33,302 nucleotides of DNA from Candidatus Stahliibacteriota bacterium (GCA_030668705.1 DAOVFB010000006.1:1-33302); one strand, 5' to 3'. Positions 1 to 8,103 are shown, counted from the first letter of the stretch. The notes: generated from the letters alone by a model not told the origin. Program-made: numbers and translations.

Positions 1-477
1 AAAAAGCATCCGGATAGAAGTGACATTGGTTTGCCTATTTAGTATCGGGAGAAGAAAGGGCAGGAGGGTCACCATCATAACTGCAAAGAAAATACCCCTG
101 AGGAAGATAATGAGAGTCCCCTTGCCCCAGGGTATTCCCTCTCTTTTCAAAATATATAACTGTACGGGTAGTCCACCTGTCTGAAAGGGTGTTACCGCAG
201 CCAGGAAAGCACCGGTTAGAAGTATCTCAATCCCAGCCTTCATACTTCCCCATTTGCCTGTTACCCCATGGGTTAAGAGAGAAATCCTGAAGGCATCCAA
301 TAAGAGATAAACACCCCAGAGTCCCAGGGAAAGGATAAGATATATCGGGCTCATCTTGCGAAGGGCAAAAGCAGTTTCTTTGCTGGCAGTTAGTACCAAA
401 AGTACTACCATTGTAACAACGACGAGAGCAGCAAATATTTTTAGTCCCTTTTTCATTCTTTCATCAAGGCCAGTCAT
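1..477 (-). CDS. YbhN / lysylphosphatidylglycerol synthase-type integral membrane protein, N-terminal part
   Basis: This reading frame is open from an ATG at 477 to the window edge (159 codons), so only the N-terminal half is visible. The start is preceded by AAGGAGAAGG. The translation begins MTGLDERMKKGLKIFAALVV and shows at least four hydrophobic segments. It carries the conserved TPFQTGGLPVQLYILKREG stretch (about residues 100-118), typical of the LPG_synthase_TM / UPF0104 (YbhN, AglD) family. Family members are polytopic inner-membrane proteins; some act as or beside lipid flippases or lipid-modifying enzymes. The exact substrate cannot be told from this part. It is divergent from the buk operon, with a 146-base shared upstream region. 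Confidence 0.8.
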   Translation of the reverse strand, partial: MTGLDERMKKGLKIFAALVVVTMVVLLVLTASKETAFALRKMSPIYLILSLGLWGVYLLLDAFRISLLTHGVTGKWGSMKAGIEILLTGAFLAAVTPFQTGGLPVQLYILKREGIPWGKGTLIIFLRGIFFAVMMVTLLPFLLPILNRQTNVTSIRMLF

Positions 478-512
478 ACAAAATTCCTTCTCCTTTATTT
501 TTATATAATGAG

Positions 513-540
513 ATAATAGGAAAAAAGGGGGAAAAGACAA
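513..540 (-). promoter_or_regulatory. Candidate sigma70-type promoter for the YbhN-like gene
   Basis: Read on the minus strand, TTGTCT (540-535) is followed after 16 bases by TATTAT (518-513), about 36 bases before the ATG at 477. The box quality is moderate; the spacing matches other candidate promoters in this window. Confidence 0.4.
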
Positions 541-574
541 GGCTATTCTGACTTCTTTCCTTCGGGTTTTAGTA

Positions 575-602
575 TTGACTTTTCTTGCGCCCAGGATAAT
601 AT
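575..602 (+). promoter_or_regulatory. Candidate sigma70-type promoter for the buk-ptb-fabH-oxidoreductase operon
   Basis: TTGACT (575-580), 16 bases, then TAATAT (597-602). The predicted start falls about 15 bases before the buk ATG at 624, just ahead of the AGGAGG at 614-619. TATAGT at 600-605 is an alternative -10 but would need a 19-base spacer. Confidence 0.45.
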
Positions 603-623
603 AGTGGAGAGAAAGGAGGGTAT

Positions 624-1688
624 ATGTATGAGATTTTTGTTATAAATCCGGGCTCAACTTCAACTAAAGTTGGGTGGTTTGAGGACGATAAAAAAATTTT
701 TACCAAAAATATTTTACACCCAAAAGAAGAGATCCAATCCTTTAAACAAATCAATGATCAATTGGGCTTTCGCAGGGATGCAATACTCAATGCACTCAAA
801 GAAAAAAACAAAAAAATTGAGGACTTTGATGTAATTGTTGGAAGAGGAGGGCTCCTCCGACCTATCGAAAGTGGAACATACAGTGTAAATGAAAGGATGC
901 TTAGAGACCTCCATAAGGGGTATCAAGGGGAGCATGCCTCGAACTTAGGAGGAATACTCGCATCAGAACTTGCAAAGAGAGCCTCTATCCCCGCCTTTAT
1001 TGTAGACCCTGTGACTGTTGATGAAATGGATCCTGTAGCAAAGATAACAGGTAGACCAGAGATAAAGAGGAGAAGTATATTCCATGCCTTAAATCATAAA
1101 ACTCAAGCAAGAGACATAGCAAAGGAAATAGGTAAAGATTATACCGATTTAAATCTTATTATAGCCCATCTTGGAGGAGGTATCTCCATAGGAGCTCATA
1201 AGAAGGGCAGGGTCGTGGATATCAACAACGCATTAAACGGAGATGGCCCCTTTGCTCCAGAGAGAGCAGGAGGATTACCCGTCTGGGATACTATAAATTA
1301 TTTCTTATCCAACAATTTTAGTCCGGAGGAGATAAAAAAGAAAATAACCGGCGATGCAGGAGTGGTAGCCTATCTGGGAACCAATGATATGAGAGAGGTA
1401 GAAAAAAGAATTAAGGAAGGAGATAAAAAAGCGAAAGAGATATTCAACGCGCTCATCTACCAGGTATCAAAGGAGATAGGAAAATTAGCTCCTGTATTCT
1501 ATGGTAAGGTAGATGCGATTGTCCTGACCGGAGGTCTTGCCAGGGATGAAAAATTCACAGATGGGGTTAAAAAAAGAGTAGAATTTATCGCCCCTGTGTA
1601 TATTTCTCCAGGTGAAGACGAAATGAAGGCACTGGCTCTTGGTGCCCTTCGGGTACTCAAAAGTGAAGAAAAAGTAAAGGAATATTAG
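624..1688 (+). CDS. buk: Butyrate kinase (branched-chain/butyryl acylate kinase)
   Basis: A 354-residue cytoplasmic enzyme of the ASKHA acetate/butyrate kinase family, at the normal length for Buk (about 355). It converts acyl phosphate plus ADP into the free acid plus ATP. The N-terminal phosphate loop NPGSTSTK (residues 8-15), the HLGGGISIGAHKKG block and the NGDGPFAPERAGGLP block (about residues 180-218) are intact, as is the late adenosine-site LTGGLA. AGGAGG lies just upstream of the ATG. It is the first gene of an operon with ptb, fabH and a 2-oxoacid:ferredoxin oxidoreductase. In such contexts Buk often acts on isobutyryl- or isovaleryl-phosphate, so butyrate need not be the true substrate; that choice is inference. 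Confidence 0.93.
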   Translation: MYEIFVINPGSTSTKVGWFEDDKKIFTKNILHPKEEIQSFKQINDQLGFRRDAILNALKEKNKKIEDFDVIVGRGGLLRPIESGTYSVNERMLRDLHKGYQGEHASNLGGILASELAKRASIPAFIVDPVTVDEMDPVAKITGRPEIKRRSIFHALNHKTQARDIAKEIGKDYTDLNLIIAHLGGGISIGAHKKGRVVDINNALNGDGPFAPERAGGLPVWDTINYFLSNNFSPEEIKKKITGDAGVVAYLGTNDMREVEKRIKEGDKKAKEIFNALIYQVSKEIGKLAPVFYGKVDAIVLTGGLARDEKFTDGVKKRVEFIAPVYISPGEDEMKALALGALRVLKSEEKVKEY

Positions 1689-1699
1689 GAGGTACGAGC

Positions 1700-2617
1700 A
1701 TGGGACCTATAAGAAAGCTGAGTGAACTTGTCGAGACAGTAAAGAATAAGCCCTCCCGAAAACTCGCTGTGGCAAATGGACATGATCCTCATACAATACA
1801 GGCAACCTACAAGGCTGCAACAGAGAATCTCGTAGACGTGATAATAATTGGAGATAAAGACCGGGTCTTAAGTCTTGGTTCCGAGTATAATATGGATACT
1901 TCTGTATTTAAAATTATTGACAACCGCGATACAAAAGAAGCAGGACGAATTGCCAGGGATATGGTAGGATCAGGAGAGGCAGATGTTCTGATGAAGGGGC
2001 TTATGCCCTCTGATGTATATATGAAACTTATACTTGATAAAAAAGATGGCCTGCTACCAAAAGGAAACATATTGAGCCATGTTGCTGTAATGGAGGTCTC
2101 CACTTATCCAAAACTAATATTTGTCTCGGATGTGGCTGTGCTACCTTCACCGGATTTATCCCAGAAGGTAGAGATGTTAAAATACACTATTGAGGTAGCC
2201 CATTCCTTTGGTATTAAAAATCCAAAAGCCGCAATAATCGCTGCTACAGAGAAGGTATCGGATAAGATGCCTGCAACACTTGACGCAGCGACCATAGCAA
2301 AGATGGCAGCGAGAGGGCAGGTAAAGGGGGCTATTGTTGATGGACCACTTGCCCTTGATATTGCAATAAATAAAGAAGCATGTGAGATTAAGAAATTTGA
2401 GTCACCAATAAATGGTGAGGCCGATATCCTGATATTCCCAAATATAGAGTCAGGGAATATTTTTTTTAAGGTGATAACCAAACTCGCGGGAGGTTCACTT
2501 GCAGCAATGGTAGTTGGTGCGAGCGCTCCCTGCATACTTACATCAAGAGCAGACTCAGAGGATTCTAAATTCTATTCCATAGCAATGGCATCCCTTATGG
2601 GAAGCAAGAATGTTTAA
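1700..2617 (+). CDS. ptb: Phosphate butyryltransferase (phosphate acyltransferase)
   Basis: A 305-residue member of the PTA_PTB family that exchanges CoA and phosphate: acyl-CoA + Pi gives acyl-phosphate + CoA. The family block ADVLMKGLMPSDVYMKLIL, followed by SHVAVMEV, is at about residues 94-130, and a late GASAPCILTSRADS segment resembles the conserved family C-terminus. The length fits Ptb (about 300) rather than long Pta enzymes. It starts 11 bases after buk, behind TAGGAGGT. Together with Buk it forms the acyl-CoA-to-ATP substrate-level phosphorylation module. Acyl chain preference (butyryl, isobutyryl, isovaleryl) is not readable from sequence alone. Confidence 0.9.
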   Translation: MGPIRKLSELVETVKNKPSRKLAVANGHDPHTIQATYKAATENLVDVIIIGDKDRVLSLGSEYNMDTSVFKIIDNRDTKEAGRIARDMVGSGEADVLMKGLMPSDVYMKLILDKKDGLLPKGNILSHVAVMEVSTYPKLIFVSDVAVLPSPDLSQKVEMLKYTIEVAHSFGIKNPKAAIIAATEKVSDKMPATLDAATIAKMAARGQVKGAIVDGPLALDIAINKEACEIKKFESPINGEADILIFPNIESGNIFFKVITKLAGGSLAAMVVGASAPCILTSRADSEDSKFYSIAMASLMGSKNV

Positions 2618-3593
2618 GGTCAAGATAACAGGAACCGGTTCCTATCTTCCAAAAAAGGTATTGACCAATTTCGACCTTGAGAAGACGATGGACACCTCAG
2701 ATGAATGGATAAGGACAAGGACTGGAATAAGGGAACGGCATATTGCAGCGGATGATGAAGCCACATCAGATATAGTTGCAAAAGCAGCGGAGAAGGCAAT
2801 AGATATGGCAGGTATTACACCAAAGGATATCGACCTCATTATGGTTGCTACTATTACCCCTGATAACGCTTTTCCTGCGACAGCCTGCTGGGTACAGAAA
2901 CACTTAGGGATAGATACTGAAATACCAGCCTTTGACATAGGGGCAGCCTGTTCTGGCTATCTATATGGACTGATTGTGAGTGCTGGTATGATAGAAGGAG
3001 GATTGGTCGACAGGATCCTTCTCTGTGGAGCGGAGACCTTAACAAAAATAACAAACTGGGATGACCGTTCAACCTGTGTTCTCTTTGGAGATGGTGCAGG
3101 CTGCACAGTAGTCGAAAAATCGGATGGTGACTCAGCAATACTTTCAAGTTACTGGGGTGCTGATGGTCGCCTTGGAGATCTCCTGATTCAGCCAGCAGGG
3201 GGTTCAAGGATGCCCGCATCTCATAAAACAGTCGATGAAAATCTTCATACGGTATCGATGGCAGGGAATGATGTTTACAAATACGCTGTTTCAAAGATGA
3301 AGGAATCGGCAATGGAAGCGCTGAGGCGAGCAAATCTAACCGGAGATGATGTGGACCTCTATATACCACATCAGGCTAATATTAGAATCATAGAAGCAAC
3401 AATAAAGAGAGCAGGCATTCCAATGGAAAAGACCTCTGTAACAATAGATCACATTGCAAATATCTCAGCAGCAACTGTACCTATTTCTTTAGATGAAGCA
3501 GTAAGAGAAGGAAGATTAAATAGAGGAGATATATTACTTCTTACGGTGTTTGGCGGAGGATTCACCTGGGGTGGTGCAGTCCTAAAATGGTAA
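2610..3593 (+). CDS. fabH: Beta-ketoacyl-ACP synthase III
   Basis: A 327-residue FabH that condenses a starter acyl-CoA with malonyl-ACP to begin fatty acid synthesis. The triad is complete: Cys114 in DIGAACSGYL, His254 in IPHQAN and Asn284 in HIANISAATVP; the C-terminal GGGFTWGGAVL is present. The loop around the Asn differs slightly from the common GNTSAASIP. It overlaps the end of ptb by 8 bases, so the two are probably translationally coupled. Sitting between ptb/buk and the oxidoreductase, it is well placed to use the same short or branched acyl-CoA pool as primer. It is unlikely to be HMG-CoA synthase given the length and motifs. Confidence 0.92.
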   Translation: MFKVKITGTGSYLPKKVLTNFDLEKTMDTSDEWIRTRTGIRERHIAADDEATSDIVAKAAEKAIDMAGITPKDIDLIMVATITPDNAFPATACWVQKHLGIDTEIPAFDIGAACSGYLYGLIVSAGMIEGGLVDRILLCGAETLTKITNWDDRSTCVLFGDGAGCTVVEKSDGDSAILSSYWGADGRLGDLLIQPAGGSRMPASHKTVDENLHTVSMAGNDVYKYAVSKMKESAMEALRRANLTGDDVDLYIPHQANIRIIEATIKRAGIPMEKTSVTIDHIANISAATVPISLDEAVREGRLNRGDILLLTVFGGGFTWGGAVLKW

Positions 3594-3606
3594 CGAAGGA
3601 GGGTAA

Positions 3607-4161
3607 ATGGTAGAGATTAGATTACATGGTAGAGGTGGACAGGGAACAGTGATTGCTGCAAAAATCCTCGCGGATGCCGCAGCAAGGGAGGGAAAATTTG
3701 TTCAGGCTTTTCCTGAATACGGCGTAGAAAGGCGCGGTGCTCCGGTCAAGGCATTCTTGCGAATCGACGATGATGTCATCTATATAAAGTCCAAGATATA
3801 TGAACCAGACCACCTGGTAATACTTGAACCGGCACTAATCGGAGTTATAGACCTAACCTACGGATTGAAGGAGGGCGGATGGATTATTGTGAATAGCAAT
3901 AAAAACCCTGAGGAGATGAAATTCGACGGCAACTATAGAATTGCTACAGTTCCAGCTACAAAGATAGCATTGAAACACCGTCTTGGCTCTCAAGCTTCTC
4001 CTATTGTTAATACAGCAATCCTTGGTGGTGTGGCCAAGATACTCGGACTGTTCAAACTTGAAACACTCACAGAAACCGTCAAGGATTTAGTGCCGATAAA
4101 AGAAGATGAGAATGTTGCTGCAACGATGGAGGCTTTCGAATTGACAAAAGGAGGTGAGTAG
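3607..4161 (+). CDS. 2-oxoacid:ferredoxin oxidoreductase, gamma subunit
   Basis: A 184-residue gamma subunit of the four-subunit archaeal/thermophile type 2-oxoacid:ferredoxin oxidoreductase. The N-terminus RLHGRGGQGTVIAAKILADA (about residues 5-24) and the FPEYGVERRGAPVKAFLRI block are diagnostic of the POR/VOR gamma domain. The enzyme decarboxylates a 2-oxoacid, forms acyl-CoA and reduces ferredoxin in the cytoplasm. AAGGAGGG precedes the ATG. The gamma-delta-alpha-beta order here matches porCDAB/vorCDAB clusters. Whether the substrate is pyruvate or a branched-chain oxoacid is unresolved; the ptb/buk/fabH neighbours favour branched-chain (VorC). Confidence 0.88.
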   Translation: MVEIRLHGRGGQGTVIAAKILADAAAREGKFVQAFPEYGVERRGAPVKAFLRIDDDVIYIKSKIYEPDHLVILEPALIGVIDLTYGLKEGGWIIVNSNKNPEEMKFDGNYRIATVPATKIALKHRLGSQASPIVNTAILGGVAKILGLFKLETLTETVKDLVPIKEDENVAATMEAFELTKGGE

Positions 4162-4484
4162 TGCCAGAGAAAACCGAAAAACAGATTGTATTCGATAAGG
4201 TAAAAGATACTCCTCCACTTGCTGTTTCCCTGTACACGATGGATTATAACAAGACAGGGAGTTGGAGGAATGTTCGACCGGTAATCGACTACGAAAAATG
4301 CACCGGTTGTATGACCTGCTGGAAATTCTGTCCTGAACCTGCTATAGATGCAGAGAAATATGAAGAAGATGGAAAAGAGAAATACAAACCTGTAATAGAC
4401 TATGAATACTGCAAGGGATGTGGTATATGCTGGGTTGAATGTCCTGTTGAAGGTGCAATTTATACGGAAGAGGAGGGAGAATGA
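4161..4484 (+). CDS. 2-oxoacid:ferredoxin oxidoreductase, delta (2x[4Fe-4S] ferredoxin) subunit
   Basis: A 107-residue iron-sulfur subunit. Two complete cluster motifs are visible: CTGCMTCWKFCPE and CKGCGICWVECPV, each CxxCxxCxxxCP, as in bacterial-type two-cluster ferredoxins. It carries electrons from the TPP site to external ferredoxin. The start is a GTG sharing one base with the stop of the gamma gene, after the SD-like GGAGGTGA at 4150-4157; the end overlaps the alpha gene by 4 bases. This tight coupling fits one-to-one subunit production. Confidence 0.9.
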   Translation: MPEKTEKQIVFDKVKDTPPLAVSLYTMDYNKTGSWRNVRPVIDYEKCTGCMTCWKFCPEPAIDAEKYEEDGKEKYKPVIDYEYCKGCGICWVECPVEGAIYTEEEGE

Positions 4485-5635
4485 GAAAGGTAATGATTGG
4501 CAACCATGCACTTTCCTATGGGGCAAAGATTTCGAGGGCTCAGGTGATACCCGCTTATCCGATTACCCCTCAGACAGAGGTTGTGGAACTCTTAAGCGAG
4601 ATGTGCGCTAATGGAGAAATGGATGCCAAGTTTATTAAGGTGGAGTCCGAACATTCAGCAATGACTGCCTCTATAGGGGCATCAGCCACCGGAGCCAGGG
4701 TCTTTACCGCCACTTCTGCTCAGGGTCTTGCCCTTATGCATGAGGTTTTGCACTGGGCTGTTGGTGCAAGAACTCCAATAGTTATGGGGAATATAAATAG
4801 AGCTATGGCTCCTCCCTGGACGATATGGACAGAACAAACTGATTCCCTGGCTCAACGAGATACTGGTTGGATGCAGCTCTATGCACAGAATAGCCAGGAG
4901 GTTCTTGACTCTGTTATACAGGCATATAAGGTAGCAGAAGCAGTTCAAATCCCTGCTATGGTAATCCTTGCAGCATTTGTCCTGTCGCATACATCAGAGG
5001 CTGTTGAGTTGCCTGAACAGGGAAAGGTTGATGAATTCCTTCCTCCTTATGAGCCTGAGTACAGGATTGACCCTGCAAACCCTCATGCTTTTGGAGGACT
5101 TACAGGACCCGATGGATATTTTGAACTGCGTTATCAGATTCAAAAGGCTATAGAGGATTCATTGCCGAAATGGGATGAAGTGGGTCGTGAATTTGGAGAG
5201 TTATTCGGTCGTAAATATGGATTGATAGAGACCTATAAGGTTGAAGATGCAAAGAATTTGATCATATCCAGTGCTACATTGGCTTCAACAGCACGGACTG
5301 CAGTGGATGCTCTACGTGAAAAAGGGGAAAAGGTAGGACTGCTCAGAATAAGGGTCTTCAGACCATTCCCATCAGCTCAAATCAGGTCAATCCTTTCGTC
5401 AGTGGATAGAGCAGTGGTAGTAGATAGGAACATATCCTTTGGTGCTTCGGGCATCTTTTATCAGGAGGTAAAGGCGGCCGTATATAATGAAAAGAACCCA
5501 CCTCCAATATTCGGAGTAATTGCCGGAATAGGTGGCAGAGATGTTACGAAAAAGGATATAATAGATATATACGAAGATATAATGAGAATGGATGAGCCGA
5601 AATCAGATATTATCTGGAAGGGGGTAAGACTATGA
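4481..5635 (+). CDS. 2-oxoacid:ferredoxin oxidoreductase, alpha subunit
   Basis: A 384-residue alpha subunit carrying the pyrimidine-binding half of the TPP site. The N-terminal GNHALSYGAKISRAQ and AYPITPQTEVVELL stretches (about residues 5-35) are the family signature. A second conserved block is TDSLAQRDTGWMQLYAQNSQE, and the C-terminal half (about residues 250-350) is the transketolase C-like domain with LRIRVFRPFP. It overlaps delta by ATGA at 4481-4484 and beta by 4 bases at 5632-5635. It pairs with the beta subunit encoded next. Substrate assignment (pyruvate or branched-chain) is left open. Confidence 0.9.
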   Translation: MRKVMIGNHALSYGAKISRAQVIPAYPITPQTEVVELLSEMCANGEMDAKFIKVESEHSAMTASIGASATGARVFTATSAQGLALMHEVLHWAVGARTPIVMGNINRAMAPPWTIWTEQTDSLAQRDTGWMQLYAQNSQEVLDSVIQAYKVAEAVQIPAMVILAAFVLSHTSEAVELPEQGKVDEFLPPYEPEYRIDPANPHAFGGLTGPDGYFELRYQIQKAIEDSLPKWDEVGREFGELFGRKYGLIETYKVEDAKNLIISSATLASTARTAVDALREKGEKVGLLRIRVFRPFPSAQIRSILSSVDRAVVVDRNISFGASGIFYQEVKAAVYNEKNPPPIFGVIAGIGGRDVTKKDIIDIYEDIMRMDEPKSDIIWKGVRL

Positions 5636-6507
5636 AATTAACCATACCAGAAGAAGAGGTAATGGGTCATGGTCACCTTGCCTGTCAGGGCTGTGGTGGC
5701 GCACTCGCTATGAGATATACCTTAAAGACACTGGGGAGGAATACGGTATTGAGCGTTCCAGCCTGCTGTTGGTCGGTAATAGATGGCCCATTCCCCCATT
5801 CTGCTGTCAATATCCCTGTATTCCATACTGCATTTGAGGCTGCTGCATCTACTGCATCAGGAATTAAAGCAGGCTTTGAGATTCAGGGTAAGGATGTGAA
5901 TGTCGTTGCGTGGGCTGGAGATGGAGGAACCTACGATATAGGTATCCAGGCCCTCTCAGGTGCTGCCGAGAGGAACGATGATATTTTTTATATCTGTTAT
6001 GACAATGAAGCCTATATGAATACAGGCGTGCAGAGAAGTGGCTCAACCCCCTTGAAGGCATGGACGACAACGACACCTGTTGCACATCCAAAGGATAGGC
6101 CAAAAAAGGATTTGATCTCCATTATGGCTGCTCACAGGATACCTTATATTGCAACCGCTTCTGTTGCATACCCTGAGGATCTGACGGCAAAACTTGAAAA
6201 AGCAAAGAACATCAAAGGGACGCGTTTCTTACTTATCTTTTCGCCCTGCCCTCCGGGTTGGAAAGCAGATCCAAAGAATACAATAAAGCTTGCAAGACTT
6301 GCCGTCGAGACAAAGGTATTTAACTTACTTGAGATTGAGAATGGATTGGACTGGAGAATTACAAAGAAGATACGGAAGCCAAAACCTGTGATTGAATATC
6401 TCAAACTTCAGGGGCGTTTTAGACACCTTACAGAAGACGATGTCTCTCTGATACAGGAAAATGTGGAAAAGGAATGGAATATCCTGATGAATAAGGTAGG
6501 CGAATAG
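5632..6507 (+). CDS. 2-oxoacid:ferredoxin oxidoreductase, beta (TPP-binding) subunit
   Basis: A 291-residue beta subunit. The TPP/Mg motif is WAGDGGTYDIGIQALSGAAE (about residues 93-112), followed by the usual YDNEAYMNTGVQRSGSTP. Cysteines for the proximal [4Fe-4S] cluster appear in HLACQGCGGALA near the N-terminus, in VPACCWS, and later in FSPCPPGW. The C-terminal KLQGRFRHL is shared with POR/VOR beta chains. It is the last gene of the operon that begins at buk; no clear terminator follows, and the next 368 bases hold a structured repeat element. It acts with the three preceding genes as one enzyme. Confidence 0.9.
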   Translation: MKLTIPEEEVMGHGHLACQGCGGALAMRYTLKTLGRNTVLSVPACCWSVIDGPFPHSAVNIPVFHTAFEAAASTASGIKAGFEIQGKDVNVVAWAGDGGTYDIGIQALSGAAERNDDIFYICYDNEAYMNTGVQRSGSTPLKAWTTTTPVAHPKDRPKKDLISIMAAHRIPYIATASVAYPEDLTAKLEKAKNIKGTRFLLIFSPCPPGWKADPKNTIKLARLAVETKVFNLLEIENGLDWRITKKIRKPKPVIEYLKLQGRFRHLTEDDVSLIQENVEKEWNILMNKVGE

Positions 6508-6540
6508 GAGTGTTGGTATAAACTGTTATTACAAGACAAT

Positions 6541-6793
6541 ATGTCACATTTAATTACTACGAAAAGTGCCACATTATCATCTGTCATTCGGACTTGCCAC
6601 ACGAAAAGACGCGGTCAATTTCCCCAGCGAGGAAATTGCCGCTCGGCTCTCGGGTTCGCTCTCGTGAGATTAAAATCTCACGAACCATGCCCGCTCGCCC
6701 TCCGAGACGCGCATCGGAGCAGCAAGTCCTCTGACATTGATTTTCAAAAATCTAACTCTATTTCGAAGAGTTATTGTTACCAAAATGTGACAT
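6541..6793 (+). repeat. 253-bp non-coding element with 11-bp terminal inverted repeats and nested hairpins (MITE-like)
   Basis: This fills most of the 368-base gap between the oxidoreductase and yebC. It is bounded by a perfect 11-bp inverted repeat (ATGTCACATTT at 6541-6551, AAATGTGACAT at 6783-6793). Inside, GGACTTGC (6590-6597) pairs with GCAAGTCC (6722-6729), extended by TGTCA/TGACA (6582-6586, 6732-6736). That outer stem encloses three hairpins: 6611-6642 (12 paired bases with one bulge), 6653-6686 (13 paired bases, bulged, loop AA) and 6700-6719 (6 paired). TGYCA-type motifs recur at 6542, 6567, 6582 and 6595, reminiscent of multiple transposase sites at the ends of IS21-type elements. 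The centre looks richer in G+C than the flanks. No obvious target duplication and no convincing ORF. Confidence 0.6.
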
Positions 6794-6852
6794 CTGTTTT
6801 TAGTAATCATAGATGTTTATATAACCCTAATTACCTTTATACTTATGAGGCC

Positions 6853-6858
6853 TATAAT
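6853..6858 (+). promoter_or_regulatory. Candidate -10 box upstream of yebC
   Basis: A perfect TATAAT lies 17 bases before the yebC ATG, with AGAGGAAA between them as a likely ribosome site. No good -35 is visible at 16-18 bases upstream, so this is a weak call. Confidence 0.3.
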
Positions 6859-6875
6859 AAAGAGGAAACATAATT

Positions 6876-7622
6876 ATGTCCGGACATTCTAAATGGCATC
6901 GAATAAGGAGAGACAAGGAAAAAGAGGATAAAAAAAGAGGAAAAGTATTCTCTAAACTCTCTCGAAAGATTGCTGTTGCTGCAAGGAAAGGCAAGGATCC
7001 GGAGAAAAACCCGGAACTAAAACATGTTATCGATGAGGCAAGAGCCAATAATATGCCAAAGGACAATATCGAAAGAGCAATCCTGAAAGGGAGTGGGGAG
7101 CTACCTGGAATGGAATTTGTTGAAACAACATATGAGGGATATGGACCCGGGGGAGCAGCTCTGTTTATCGAGTGTGTCACTGACAACAAGAATAGAACAA
7201 CTGCACAGATTAGACATATCTTAGAATCACACGGTGGAAAATTGGGGTCAGAAGGATGCGTTTCATATCTCTTTAAGAAGATGGGAGTGATCATCGTTCT
7301 AAAGGGAGAAATCCCTGAAATGATTATCTATGATGCAGCAATAGAAGGTGGTGCAGAGGATATAACCGAAGAGGAAGATTTATATGAAATCCTAACTGAG
7401 CCCCCTGATCTGCACAGAGTGATCAATTCCCTATCAGAGAAAAATATACCAATAGAAGAATATGAACTTGCTTATGTGCCTACCACAGAGAAAAATTTGG
7501 AAGGGAAGGAGGCACTGAAACTCTTAAAGCTCCTATCCCTTCTTGAAGATCTCGAAGACACTCAAAAAGTCTACTCCAATTTTAATATCCCAGACTCAAT
7601 AATAGAAGAGGTAGAATCTTAA
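6876..7622 (+). CDS. yebC: YebC/PmpR (TACO1-like) family protein
   Basis: A 248-residue protein of the YebC/TACO1 family, at the usual length. It opens with the family signature MSGHSKWHRIRRDKEKEDKK and continues with GKVFSKLSRKIAVAARKGKD, NNMPKDNIERAILKG and YEGYGPGGAALFIEC. The family was described as a DNA-binding transcriptional regulator (PmpR) and, for TACO1 and some bacterial members, as a translation factor; which applies here cannot be told. It heads yebC-ruvC-ruvA-ruvB, a gene order widely conserved in bacteria, with ruvC only one base away. Confidence 0.93.
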   Translation: MSGHSKWHRIRRDKEKEDKKRGKVFSKLSRKIAVAARKGKDPEKNPELKHVIDEARANNMPKDNIERAILKGSGELPGMEFVETTYEGYGPGGAALFIECVTDNKNRTTAQIRHILESHGGKLGSEGCVSYLFKKMGVIIVLKGEIPEMIIYDAAIEGGAEDITEEEDLYEILTEPPDLHRVINSLSEKNIPIEEYELAYVPTTEKNLEGKEALKLLKLLSLLEDLEDTQKVYSNFNIPDSIIEEVES

Positions 7623-7623
7623 A

Positions 7624-8103
7624 TTGAGAATATTAGGGATTGATCCTGGCCTCAGCGCAACTGGCACCGCATTGCTGGAGACGGACGGTGAGTTGAAAGT
7701 ACTGGGATGGGAAATTATAAAACATACAAAGAGTAGGGGAGGAAAAAGGATCTGTGAATACTATAAATCACTTTCACGAATTATTGATGAGGCAAAACCG
7801 GAACTCATCATAATTGAAACAACCTTTAGGGGGCCAAACTCCCAAACTCTGATAAAATTAGGAGAATTAAGAGGAGCGTATTTACTTCTTGCAGAGATAA
7901 AAGGCATTACAGTGGTTGAATTCGCGCCACGTGAAATCAAACAATCGGTAACAGGATCGGGTGCATCCTCAAAGACACAGGTCAGATATATGGTAGAGAA
8001 AATTCTTAAAATCACCGAGGAGATGCCACTGGACGTATCCGATGCCTTTGGGAGTATAATCTGCTATTTAAACAAAAGAGATAGATATGCTGGAATCCAT
8101 TAG
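7624..8103 (+). CDS. ruvC: Crossover junction endodeoxyribonuclease RuvC
   Basis: A 159-residue Holliday-junction resolvase. The acidic active-site residues can be traced: Asp in GIDPGLSATG near the N-terminus, Glu in IIIETTF, and two Asp in LDVSDAFG near the C-terminus. The start is TTG, one base after the yebC stop, so translation is probably coupled to yebC. RuvC cuts four-way DNA junctions after RuvAB branch migration. The 3' end overlaps ruvA by 17 bases. Confidence 0.93.
   Translation: MRILGIDPGLSATGTALLETDGELKVLGWEIIKHTKSRGGKRICEYYKSLSRIIDEAKPELIIIETTFRGPNSQTLIKLGELRGAYLLLAEIKGITVVEFAPREIKQSVTGSGASSKTQVRYMVEKILKITEEMPLDVSDAFGSIICYLNKRDRYAGIH

Noticed and set aside
2854-3369. 171-codon minus-strand frame within fabH
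   Set aside because: Antisense to a complete FabH with all catalytic residues; no ribosome site and His/Leu/Pro-rich nonsense composition.
4402-4611. 69-codon plus-strand frame across the delta/alpha junction
   Set aside because: It overlaps two convincing oxidoreductase genes in another frame and has no domain.
3607-6507. Firm naming as pyruvate:ferredoxin oxidoreductase (porCDAB)
   Set aside because: Subunit order and motifs fit both pyruvate and branched-chain enzymes; no residue seen here decides, so no gene symbols were given.
6541-6873. 110-codon plus-strand open frame across the repeat element
   Set aside because: It runs through the terminal repeats and hairpins, has no ribosome site, and its translation is Arg/Ser/Tyr-rich without any domain; it looks like chance reading through structured non-coding DNA.
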